Shown here: piece by piece, positions 14,501 to 27,100 of the stretch
How positions within the stretch are numbered: position 1 is the stretch's first letter
Layout: every line of letters begins with the position of its first letter
From: Diadema setosum
Lineage: Eukaryota; Echinodermata; Echinoidea; Diadematoida; Diadematidae
NCBI GenBank assembly: GCA_033980235.1
Contig: CM067075.1
Location: forward strand, 22,029,011 to 22,093,010
Direction of reading: 5' to 3'
DNA length: 64,000 bases
Program-made: the position numbers and the translations under genes
Notes under the pieces: generated by a model
Seen by the model: only the letters and a program-made list of their open reading frames with translations
Told to the model about the DNA's origin: nothing
Databases searched by the model: none

Positions 14501-17500
14501 TACAGGTATAACTTCGAGAAGTTTTCTAGAAGTGAGCTTGTCTGTCTACACCTTGGTAGCCAAACTTATTGAAGTTTCAGTTCTTGAAGTTATGGTCAAT
14601 GGAGGGCATGCACAACAAAACAGAAAGCGCTCGCTGTCTGACAGCGACTGACAGCAATGCAACAATGTGCACGTATACATCTCAATGGACGGAGGCACCG
14701 CCCACAAACAGGTGGTGATTTGGTCATGTGACCCAAATATGCGATGTTTCAGCTCCAACCATTCAGACTGCCTATTAAAATCCCATCGAAGATGGGCTGA
14801 TTTTGCTACAACAAGCATTTCCCATATAGACACTGGCCTGAGTATACTCAGAACTCGTCCTCAACAGGTAAGCTACAAGAATATTGGCGGGGTCCAGAAA
14901 CCTCATTATTTTGAGTGAGAAATTTTGTGAGAAGTTTTGCAAGTCTAAGTTTTTGGGGAGTTTGCAAATGGCAAAACTTCAAGTTCTCAAACTTTACGAA
15001 CTTTATAAACTTTCCAATGTTTTGCTATTGTGACAGCGCCTAAAGAGTATCAGGAAGTAGTGAAAGAAATATTAATATGTTGATGATGAGTATCTTATGA
15101 GTTCAGACATGATGACAAACGTGTATAAATCAGTGTTATAAATAGAGTAGGTTGTGGGTTCTGATTCAATGAAACTTAAACCAAAGAAACTAATTCAGAG
15201 TAAGATACACATTCTGAACTTCAGCAGAAGCTATCATTGAAGTGCAGACCCATACTGTTTATAAAAGTCAAATGTTGTTGAGTACACTATTCCAGAATCT
15301 TAAAAATTGGGGACTCTTGAGAAGAGGTTCACAAAAGACAATATCTTAATGTTTGACAGGGAATAAAAACAAAATCTAGAGAAAATCCTAATGACTGCTA
15401 CTTTGTGACTTTTTAAAGTCTGACTGTATATTTAATTTTTATATGAATATGGCAGGAAATCAATGAGATAAGAGGTACATTGTATGTACCACCCACTCAC
15501 AGTTACTACTATCAGAGTTTATAATATGGAAGAGGTGTAATACAGGGCACGGGGTATGTTGTCAAAAGACATGAATAATGATCTCATCATACAAATAAAG
15601 CTATGTTAGCACATACTAAAGTACAAGTGTCTCCTAACACTATGAGGGTATGTTTCACATGATGTACTTGGGGTGTGCAGCACTACATGTGTGTTAAAGG
15701 GATACTATAGTTTTGGTTGAGACCTAATTTCAGGTTTCTAACATTTTTTGGTGAGATAATGAGAAACCTCTTATGAATTATGAAAGAGCATGTAATTCTA
15801 TGAGGAATTCAACATTTATTTGATGAAAATTGGTTTTGAAATGGCTGAGATATCCAAAAACGAGCATTTCTAATAAAGTGTGGGACCCACACTTTATTAT
15901 GATCACTTTGTTTTACTTTGTTTTTGGATGTTTCAGTCATTCCAAACCCGATTTTCATCAAATAAACTTTGAATTCCTCTTAAAATGATATGCTCTGTAC
16001 TATATCACAAGTGTTTTCTTGGTATCTCGCAAAAAGTTAAAACCCCAATTCTCATCTCCACCAATGCTGTACCATCCCTTTAACATGCCCTTGCATAATA
16101 TGTATTGAGCGCTATTAAAATGTCAGTTCAAATGGTAATTGCCCAGTGTTGCAAGAGGCCACAGGCATATTAATAGTGATAATGACACTCTTTTACAACT
16201 TCTGCCTAATGCTACAAAATTTCCCCTGCTGATGAAATTTTGTGGGAATTAGGACAGACCATATCAAATAGTTCAAAGTATGCATGGCTTTGGCAGTGCT
16301 CAGTAAAAGTACTCATATTATTTTCTTCTGCTTATTGTCAACATTTACACCAGATTTTCTCAACCTCTATCAAAGGCACAATATGTTCACCTAAGTATAT
16401 ACAATGTATGTAAATGACATATTATGCATACATGTATAAAGGTGACATTTCTACCACACACCCTATCATTTTCAGCAAAGCTTGGGCATGAAAGTCTGAA
16501 CCTGAAAGAAGTGGAAATATCAAATGAATAAGGATTTGATATAGACTACAAATGGTACATCTTAGAATCACATGAATTTTCAGGATTATTCTCCATTCTT
16601 TTTTAAACAGAAATGAATGGAACACTAAAAAAAAAAAGAACTAAAATGATAGATTAAATACTGAGTCCTTTCTTTATTAAAAGCAATGTAATCCATACAT
16701 TCTCTCTTTCAAGCAATGCAATCCAAACATATGTACAGGTACCTGCATCAACCTGTAGGCTATGCTAACACTCTTGTTCGCAACGGAGTAATGCACACAC
16801 TGCCCAGTATTGGCGTTTTCTTGTGATGACCTACTGGCTCTATAATTGCACAGTCATTTTTTTTTTCTCTGATCAATATCATTGATTGGTATTCCAGTCT
16901 TCTGCGCTAGCTTCCCAATATGAAGTATTTAAAGCACTCATGCAAGTCCAAACATAATGTGGAGTCAATTGTTACATTGGAGGGTTCACTGCACATGGCA
17001 GGTTAATGGCAGTAGGGTCTCTCATCTTTTCTCGCTCACATTTGGAATCACACACACTCACACACACACACACACACATGCCACACAATTCCTGGAATAA
17101 TTCATAGACTCAACAGTCATGAGATGGCAAAAACAATGTACCTTCATGGAACATTTTCCAGTGATCAAGTTTGATGTCTCATGCTGAAACAACTAAAAAG
17201 AGATGGTATAGTTTCAGTTGAAATGGGGCTTCAGGTTGTCATCATTTTTTCTTAATTTTTTGGAGATAAAGAGAAACTTCTCATGATATGTGTAAGAGCA
17301 TGTAATTCTAAGAGGAATCTACAGTTTATTTCATGAAAATTGGCTGACATATCCAAAACTAAGCTTTACTAATAAAAGGTGGGACCCACCTGTTTGTAGG
17401 ATTGCTTTGTTTCACTTTGTTTTTGGATATCAGCCACTTCAAAACTACTTTTCATCAAATTAATTTTGAATTTTTCTTAGAATTGTATGCTCTTTACCAT

Positions 17501-20500
17501 TCCAAGTAGTTTCTTTTAAAGTATATTGCAAAACGTTAAAAGCTGAATCCTCATCTCAACAAATAACTATGCCATCCCTATAAGATATCTACAAATGTAC
17601 AAATATCATCATGCTGTTTGTATAAAATGCTGCATCAAACAATTCATTTTCAAACTACTTTCATTTTTGATAGCATTTAGCATTGGTCAGACGATGCCTA
17701 ATACGCAGTTCAGATTTTCATACGGGAAACATTGCATAGTCACACTTTTAAAAAGACTATAAAATACACGAATAGCAACTCTTTAAATTAGGATTCCACT
17801 TTAGCTATTACAGTTAAAATATTACATGATGGAAACAGTGCATTTGGGTGACTGAATTAAGTTCCTAAAAGGGTATTTGCATATAGGCAATTGCCTTTTA
17901 TATATATTTGAATCTGCCTAATTGCCTAAAAATTAAGTGAAATAGCAAAGAGGAAGGAGAAGAAGAAGAAGAAAAAGAAGAAGAGGAGGAGGAGGAAGAG
18001 GAAGCAGAATAGTGAAAGTGGTGTATGACCTAATTGCAACCAAGCAACCACCCATCAATTTAACTAATTCTGTTCACCTCACGCTACTCATCAATGCTTC
18101 AATCAAGTATGATTTCAGCCAATTTGCTGCTAAAAAGTCGCCCTTTGCACCCTTCCACAAAACACAAATGTATATTATAGCGCATTATTGCCAATGGGTT
18201 ATAGTGTTACACCAGTCGTGCTCCCCATCTACAGGCTTCAGCACGGTGTATATTTGACCTCGTAACCCTGCTCATTCAGTGCTGCGGCTGACATTCAAGT
18301 ATGACTCCACATGTGACACTGGTGCAGAGCATAACATCAATCATAACATAGAGGAAGGAAGTCACACACGAAGATGATACATGAGGAAGAAGAAGAAGAA
18401 GAAGAAAAAGAAAAAAAGTTCTGTAATGCAAAAATTACACAATTTGCTTTCACCTTCTATTTCATGTCTGATTTAAGAGAAGTGAGGTAACATGTCAGAA
18501 GGAAAATGACAGTAATGAATATTCAAGTCTACATTTCTGTGTTCGTTTGTTGTTGTTTTTTTAAAGACAGTTGGGTGGCAACCTACTGATATTACACTCT
18601 AAAGCAAACATAACTGAATATATCAGGGTGTAGTCTCAGCTTTTTCTAGCAGACTCCTTATATACTGATTTGTATTTTCCACCTACTGTATCTTTACAGA
18701 ACGCTATGTTAATTTTCCGTGCAAGTACCACAATCGTTATCATGAATCAAAAAGGCACGAGCTATGTTGACACATTGAGTCATGAGGTGCCGGCGCAGCC
18801 AAGAAGCCGACTGAGTATGCACTCACAGTTTACACAAAACAAAATTCACACATCCAGCGCTATAATGCTATGCAGTGTACCTCACGACTGGCCAGCGAGA
18901 GAATGTTCCATTAAATTTCCTAATTTACAAACTCTCTGTACAGAATGATGCCTCCAGCCACTGCTGATTAACACATTCAGTCGCTAATTAATGTGAATGA
19001 AGAATTGTATGCATGAAAAGAAGTTATGCAAGAATTACAGATATTGTTTTTTTTTTCAACAGTTGACAAACTATTGAGCTACAATGTAATAGGCTAGCTT
19101 CTTTTTCTTTCTTTTTTATCCTTCCCTTTTTTTTTCTTTTGCTGCTGAACAATTATAAAATAATAACTATCAAATGCATGTCTTCCATTATTGAAGCATC
19201 AAATCCTTGAAAAAAAGTCACTTCTTTACAGCCCATAATTTTTACAGTGACCTATGAAAACTTACCATGTGGTCTGCAGAGTTAGTCAACTGAAATGCTT
19301 ATTGCATTCTCACACAACCACTATATTTCCCACACACTATTGCCCTCATAAAGCTCACTATTCTTTAGCCTTTCACCTTGGTTATCATGCTACCAAATGG
19401 AAAGAAGAAGATATTTCCCCCACTTCACTTCCATCATTCTTGCCAAATTACATATCGCGATGTACATTCCCACATGACTTTTCTGCCAGAAGATATGGAT
19501 AGAACATTAAAGGTGCATAGTCCTGGTAGTGTAGAGGGCACTGTTGATGATACTGCCAATCACCGTTAGCATTGATACGAAGATTGCCGAAGTTGAGCTG
19601 TCATCAAGAGTAAAGCGTGTAGGTGTTGTGAAGTAACGTTGCCTTCGTTGTCTTCTCTGCGCATCATGCAGTCTGTAGTAATGCCAGGGTGCGTGCATAA
19701 GTGCTTCTTATTATAACATCACAAAAGAAGTTTGCTAAAGCTGTCATCCCCATTCAGCCGAATCATGAGCCGAACTGTGATCGGACCACTGACTACAGTG
19801 GATCGGACTTCTTCGGACTCGGGGAAGTGGGTCACAGTGTAAGTGCTAAAGAGGAGTCGATAGCGTAGGTCTCTATAGGAAATTTGCGCCGTTCGCCCTC
19901 GTAAAGCATTTGACTAAACCACCAGGACCATGTGCCTTTAACTCAGCCAAGGTTTGTGACCTTTGACCTTTCATCCTCCTCATGTCATGTCATTTCACTT
20001 GTCCATATACAATATATCCCATGCATACATAATACTCCAAATGCCAAGCAGAATAGCTAGAATTAAAATTTTTAACAAGTGACCCATAACTTTTTTCCAG
20101 AGTAACCCATTTCCCCCCCAAAAAAACAACAACAAACAAACATACAAACAACTCAACAACATAAATGACAGGTATCAGCCAATCATAATTTAGTATAATT
20201 TGCAGACTTTTTATGTTTGATTTTCTGACTTGGGTTTGATCTCACATTTTATACAATAGGGCTCTAGTGATCAGTTCATGTACATGAAATTGTGCTGGTC
20301 CCCACAAACAAGCAAGTACCGGTATAAAGCAAATCTAATCTGAGAGGAGCAGCAAAGTGTACTCCCCTCAGGCTCAGATCATTAATCTTGTTACAAAGCA
20401 CAGACAAACTTGAAAGTTTCACCTTGCAGCCTTCTTTCATTACTATACATTTCTGATGACACACACACACACACAAACATCCTGTTTTCAGGATGCTGTA

Positions 20501-23500
20501 CATATTTAAAGACAACCATGGACATGCTCACTGCAGAGACGTAATGGCATACTTTATGACAATGCTGTCACCTGGTATTCCAAGGTACAAGGTTTCATGT
20601 GAACTGACGTGAATGGCTCGACGTTGACAATGCTTTGACGAAACACTCCTTAAATAGAAGTACATTGTGTATTCAAGTTTACCCACCCCTCCTTCTTCAA
20701 AAGACAGGGGTTACCACAAGGCATTGGAAATGTTGAAACAGACACACAAAGTTATCAATGATCCTGACATACCTTTCTCCTCACGTCCGTGAAGAGAGAG
20801 AGGACGAGGGAGACATAGAAGGACATCTCCAAGATGTAATAGTTGTAGATGGCTGGGGTGACTGCCTGTTGATGGGAGGACAAGGGAGAACAAAAATCTT
20901 ACACCAGGAATCATACCTTCATACGATTTCAGACATTTTATGTACTGTATGGTACTGTGACACGACAATTTCTCCCGCAACAATTGCTCCGGTAATCCAA
21001 GGACTAATACCCTCATTCAACAGAGACTTTTCTCATAGGTCACTTGTCGAAAGCAAAGTTTGTTGCTTCAGGCTACCCACCAAAGTGTACATCGGATCAC
21101 AGTCTGATGAATCCGACTTGTGTTGGCTGTGTAATAGACATTTGACGCATGATCCTCATTGGATGATCTTGCCCCATCGGATCATCGCCTGACAAGTCTG
21201 ACACTGACCTGATAGTTGACCAACGCAAGTCGGATTCGTCAGACTGTGATCCGATACACTGTGGTGGCCGGAAGAAAATAACTTTGCTTCCGACGAGTGA
21301 CCAATGAGAAAAAAAAAACTCTGTTGAAGGGTATTAGGGTTACGGTATTATAGGATTGTGATAGGGCTTTAGGTTTTAGTTTGATGTGAGGGTTATAATT
21401 AGGGTTAGGGTTTTAACATAAATGTTTGTAAGTTTTATGTTTGGCTTAAATAGAGTGCACATATTTCACTGCAGCAATTGTTACAGGAGCAAATGTCATG
21501 GAACTGTATGACACAGGCATGATCGTGGGTTTACGGGCAATTTGAAAGGTTTGAGGTTACTCATTGTGATACCCATGTGTATTCACATTAACACAAGCAA
21601 ACATGCACATATATACTTTGTGTGTATACATTTTGTACAACTTTGTATAATATGAGATGTATACATAAATGGTATCATTAAAATCATCTCATTTACAATC
21701 CTTATCATCAATGCCATCAGTCCTCTTATGACTGTTACTATTAATATCACCATCATCATTCCTATTGTTGTTATTTCAATCCAATAAATTTATCAGCCTC
21801 ATGCATGAGTCATAATTCCTGATCAGGGGAATCTAACACACGTACATGTACACAAGATGCCTGCACTTAATACATGTACACTGCAAACCTTTGATACTTG
21901 ATTTGATCTGATCTGCTGTACACTCAGCATTGTCATTCATACAGAAAGAGACAAGGTGAGACTGACAATTATCTGAAGATGAAGTACATGTACACTGAAA
22001 AACTGTGCTTCACTGAACTCATCCATAAAATTTGGTAAATCAAGTTTGCTTTTGTTTTGCTTTGCTTTTCTGTTTCATCATGTTTGTTTTTCTGTATTTT
22101 CTTTCAAGGGAAAGGTTATTTTGAAACCAAAACATAAAGTTAGAATACACCTTGTCCTAGGGAGTAGTCAATCCCCTGGGCATCTGTTTTACTGCAAGAA
22201 ATTTTACAGCCATAAACGTGGTGTCATGGACGACATATGGCGATCGTTTCTGAGGTGCACTGAGAAAGTCCTCAAAAGACCAAAGCAATGATTTCACAAG
22301 TGTGATGTATGACGTACATGGAATGGAAACTGGTACCAGCACAGCCTCATGTCCCAGAACCACGGCTCCCGCGGAACGCTGATTACTCCATACGTAAACG
22401 CACAGGTGTAGAACACACACCTCCAACTGTGGAAACAGGGTAGAAAGGAAGGATGCGTACAAATGTGAGAACGAAAGAATGCCTTTCCTTTTTTGGTAAC
22501 TACTGTCGTAAGCAAACATACACAGTCATATCATGCACAAAGAGTACACAGCATGCGGTGAACAAAGTACAGATGATTCTCAAAGCTTTGAATGAACATC
22601 AACTATTGATGGGTGAAATATTCACAATAGCTGATAACCACTAAAGTACACAATGACACAAAAGAAAATATGTAAAAATTCCCTCTGTTATAAGAGAAAC
22701 GGACTCAAATTCCAAACATCCCGGATGTTACGGTGACAGAATTTTGAAATTCTGAATAAAACAGAAATGAGGAAGTTACAGGTAAACTGTCTAAATATCT
22801 CTAAATTGTATTGCATGGGTGCCTAAAATACAATGACTTGGTAAAAATTATACTGTTTGTTAACATATTTTCCATAGACCCCCCTAGTTTTTTAGTCCTA
22901 CATATTTATTCCAAGTTGTTTGATGTGGATGATGGAATTAACACTTCTCATCTCTTTTTACCCCACGAAAATAATGACCTTCATATCAACAATGTATGAA
23001 ACAAATCATGAACAAACATCTGTTCTTGTGGATATGTGGCTTCTCCAGCAGACAGAAAGTCGAAACTTTATAAAGCCAGTTTCCTCAATGTATTTTCTCC
23101 CAGTGGGGAACTCAGATGTACACGTACACATCTTTGCTATATTCCGACAGTAGTGTTTGACTGAGGCATACATTTGCATTGTATCCTACATTGTAAATAA
23201 CGCAGGTGGGGAAAAAAAAAGGAGAAGAGTAAAAACGATTAAACAAACAAACAAAACAGTATTAAAGGACAAGTACACCTTTGTAACTGATTGACAACTT
23301 GCCCAACATCGACATAAATAAGCACTAATAGTAGTAGCCATGATAAAAAAAAAAAAAAAAAATTATCATGGCTACTACTAAAACACTGATCAATTCAGTG
23401 CTTACAACATTACGTCAATGTAGGCAATTTGTCAATCAGTTGCAATGAAAACATCTAGACTGAAGAATTTCATGAATTTAAGTACACCATTGTATACATG

Positions 23501-24057
23501 TGGATTGAGTGAATGCAACAATATAAGTAGAACACATCAGTGAAAATTTGGGGAAAATCGGAGAATCTGTTCAAAAGTTATGAATTTTTAAAATGCAGGT
23601 GCAGTCAATGCTGGATGAGAAGACTACAACAGTGTATGATGTCACATGCGTACAACGATATAAGGAAAATAAACAGAGAATTTCACAAAAATTCACTTTT
23701 AGAATAAAGTGCACATTTCTTCAACTTGTTACTGACATATATATGTTAAGGGTAAAATTATTTCCCCTGCCTTCTGAAAGAGAGCAGTTGAGTATTCTTT
23801 TGTTATGCGGAAAAGTGAAAATATGTTGATTTTTCTGTATTCTTTCTTTATATCGTTGTACACATGTGACATCACAAGCTATAGTAGTCTTCTCATCCAG
23901 CCGTGACTGAGTGCTGAAAATTCAAGAATTCATAACTTTTGAATGGATCGTCCGATTTTCTCAAACTCTCCATGAAATATTCTACTCTACTAATATTGCT
24001 GCATTCACTCAACCCACCTGTCTATGAAGGTGAACTTGTCCTTTAAAAAGCTGGGCA

Positions 24058-24125
<68 letters not shown>

Positions 24126-27100
24126 CCAACACCAATAACAACTCAACCCCCAAACAGATAGTTTTAAATGGGACTACAGTGCATGTTTCAATAATCCTAA
24201 TAAATGTCTACTGGCTCATTCCTGACATTTTATGCTGATCCATTCACTGACATGAACGAGATAAAAGTACATTTACATGGTAGATAATGGCCTATCAGGC
24301 CAGCGGTTGCAATGTGAAAAATAAAAAGGCAGTCTGGTCTTCTCGATTTGTAACCACAGCAACAGCACTCGTACATCTGTCATACATGTACATGTAGCAT
24401 CCCACACTCAAAGAGTCATTCTGAAATGTAACAGAATTCTGCGCACTTATCATGCATCATGCAAAGTTCATGTATGCCTTGGCATCCCACAGACTTGTCC
24501 ATAAATACATGTACCAGAAATTTAATCCACTTTGACATCAATTTCATAGAAATACCATTATAACCCATTACTTGAATAGCTTATTTATAACCACGCCATT
24601 ATGGGCAGACATCTGAAAACACAAACATGACATGGCACTAATCTGATCAGTCTGGGAACAAAAAACAAGAGACCCGCGGGTCTAGTGCTCACCTGAGTAT
24701 CACAAGTTCACCTTTCATGCAGTCACTAATCTAAATTATTCACAGCTCTACTAAAATTTGACCAGGCATTCTCAAGTAGAAGATGAAAATGTACAATAAG
24801 GGCCCAAATTTTTTAAGATTCCTTAATTTGGGGGGATTGGGGCCCCCTGGGGCCCACTGGGTGAGGCATGATGCCCACTTTGATAAATTGAGATCCCGAC
24901 CCCCTAGGGATGCTACCTGCCAAGTTTGACGAAAATCCATGAGGTTTTCAGGAAGAAGATGAATATGTACAATTCAGGCCCCGATTTGGACCTTCCCAAC
25001 CCCCCCCCCCCCTGCCTCCAAGAGGGGCACCCTTGGATCTGCTATGAACAAACTTGAAACTACAGTCATTAATGTACTCACTCATAGTATTATCTTAGCT
25101 CTATAACTTCTGATTCTAGAGAAGATTTTTAAAGATTCCTTCATTTTGGGGGGTTTGGGGCCCCTGGGGGGCCCCTGGGTGGGGCATGGTGCCCATTTTA
25201 ACAAAATGAGATCCTAACCCCCTATGGATGCTACCTGCCAAGTTTGGTGAAAATGGGTCGTGGGGTTCTCAAGAACAAGATGAAAATGTACAATTTAGGC
25301 CCTATTAGGACCCCTCCCCTGGGTCGCAAGGGGGGCACCCCTGATTCTGCCATGAACAAATTTGAAACTACAGTCATCAATGTACTAACTCATAGTATTA
25401 ACTTAGCTCTTTCACTTCTGGTTCTAGAGAAGAAGATTTTTACAGATTCCTTAATTTTGGGGGGTTTGGGCCCCCTTGGGGGCCCCCTGGGTAGGGTATG
25501 GTGCCCATTTTAACAAATTGAGTTCCTAACCCTCTAGGGATGCTACCTGCCAAGTTTGATGAAAATTGGTCTTGGGGTTTTCAAGAAGAAGATGAAAATG
25601 TAAAAAGTTTACGCACGACGGACGACGCACGACGGACGCCGTACGAAGGGCGATCGCAATAGCTCATTTGACCCTTTGGCTCAGGTGAGCTAAAAAAAGA
25701 GAATCTACGAAGAGAAAAAAAAAAAATCCCTTCAGGCTTGACGCACAGCTACATAAAGAGGTCTGGTTTGCAATTTTAATACTTTACCTCGTCTCAGTGA
25801 ACTTGACGAGTATGCTAGGTCTGTCCTGGTTCCTTCGCCTTCTGAACCATCTCTCCACGCTCCTGACTGACCAGTCCAGCTGCTTGGCAAGACCCTCTAA
25901 ATGCTTCTGCTCCGGCCGCTTTGACACGGATCGGAAGACCTTCTCCAGAATGGTGTTGGGTGCAGCAGCGTGGTGTTTCCTCGACTTCACTCCAAACAAG
26001 TGACCAATGGGTGCGGCTATACATCTGAGCAAAGAGATGTACAAGTGAACAAACCAATAAATTGGCTATCAAAAAAAAAAAATGTATTTAAAGCTTTGGT
26101 ACTGGTACGGTATCTAGTAAATTCACAGACATCTAAATTGGTGCGGATATTTAGGGTTCTACTTTGTGTGGTTTTGGCCCTCCCTAGCAAGAAGCAATAC
26201 TGTGTACACTGTAACTGACGTCTTTTCATGGCAGTGCCATATTTAATGTACTACCCGTACATCATATACTTACATTCTTAATAAGACAATGCACTTTTGG
26301 GTATGGGCACACACATGATGCACTGTTTACCTAGTTTTCTACATTGCACAACTGTAGGAACTCCTTCAAAAAAAAAAAAAAAGTAGAAAAAAATGAAGAA
26401 CGAGGTCGAATGGTAAAAAGTCTCTTTTACCAATTTATTTTTAATAGCAAGCACACAGATCATAATGCTTGAATTCCCCTTCTTGGAAATGAAGCTAATC
26501 TATAAATGTTTCAATCCTCATTTACCCATGCAAGATATTGCTTCACAAAACTGTACATCAAATGCAATGCACAATATATCACAGATTTTTGCAGAACTTG
26601 ACTTTACTGCTAGCTTTATATTGCATTATATTGTACAGGTTGTATAAAGTGTGTCGAGAGCAAACTCATCTTGATCACTCGGTAAACATCAACATTGTAT
26701 AAAGTAGCAGCAAGGCAGTTGTAAGGCATCTCTCTGGGTGTAGTTAAATCTGTTTGAAGATGCCTGCTTGGTAATCACATTGAACAACTCGGGTCTTTGC
26801 TATTCTGAACATTAGAACAGCCAAGAGTGAGCATTAGAACAGCCAAGAATGAATTACAACCCTACATGGTATGGAGAAAACTGAATAGTGTGTTTCATCT
26901 TCTTTGATAACAGAAGACAAAAGCAGTCACGTATACACTTTCATTCAAATAACTTTGGAATTTCTCCTTGTGGGGGATTTCAGTGTTCATTTGTTTTCCT
27001 GACGACCGTGACATCAGAATGTACCCCCCGAATCATTGCGCTGTCAGTACATCGCACCTGCAGAGGTGTCACACCAATGAGCACACTAATGCTTTGAAAT

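Larger units (their letters stand above)
10296..20772 (-). other. CERS intron 4 (10.5 kb)
   Basis: Begins GTATGT and ends CCTCTACAG. It holds two copies of a TTAA palindromic MITE (15694-16083, 17199-17579), another TTAA-flanked element (19507-19941), a tandem duplication (10657-10806), a short perfect-arm hairpin (13165-13191), purine tracts (17952-18008, 18383-18417) and a (CA)n tract near 17049-17080. In the remaining stretches I see no gene. Confidence 0.88.
22427..25787 (-). other. CERS intron 2 (3.4 kb)
   Basis: GTAAAG donor, polypyrimidine tract and CCACAG acceptor. It contains two adjacent mobile elements, 23262-24046 and 24681-25693, with an (AAC)n microsatellite between them. I see nothing else supportable. 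Confidence 0.88.

Noticed and set aside
20758..21192. 144-codon plus-strand ORF
   Set aside because: It is antisense to CERS exon 4 and runs into an intronic palindrome.
24740..25513. ORFs with Gly/Pro-rich products in the 24.7-25.5 kb region
   Set aside because: They are translations of the G/C blocks of the internal MITE repeats.
25784..26044. Homeobox-like ORF as a stand-alone transcription factor
   Set aside because: The WF.RRRNQ sequence is the truncated homeobox-like domain of ceramide synthase; phases and splice sites join it to exons on both sides.
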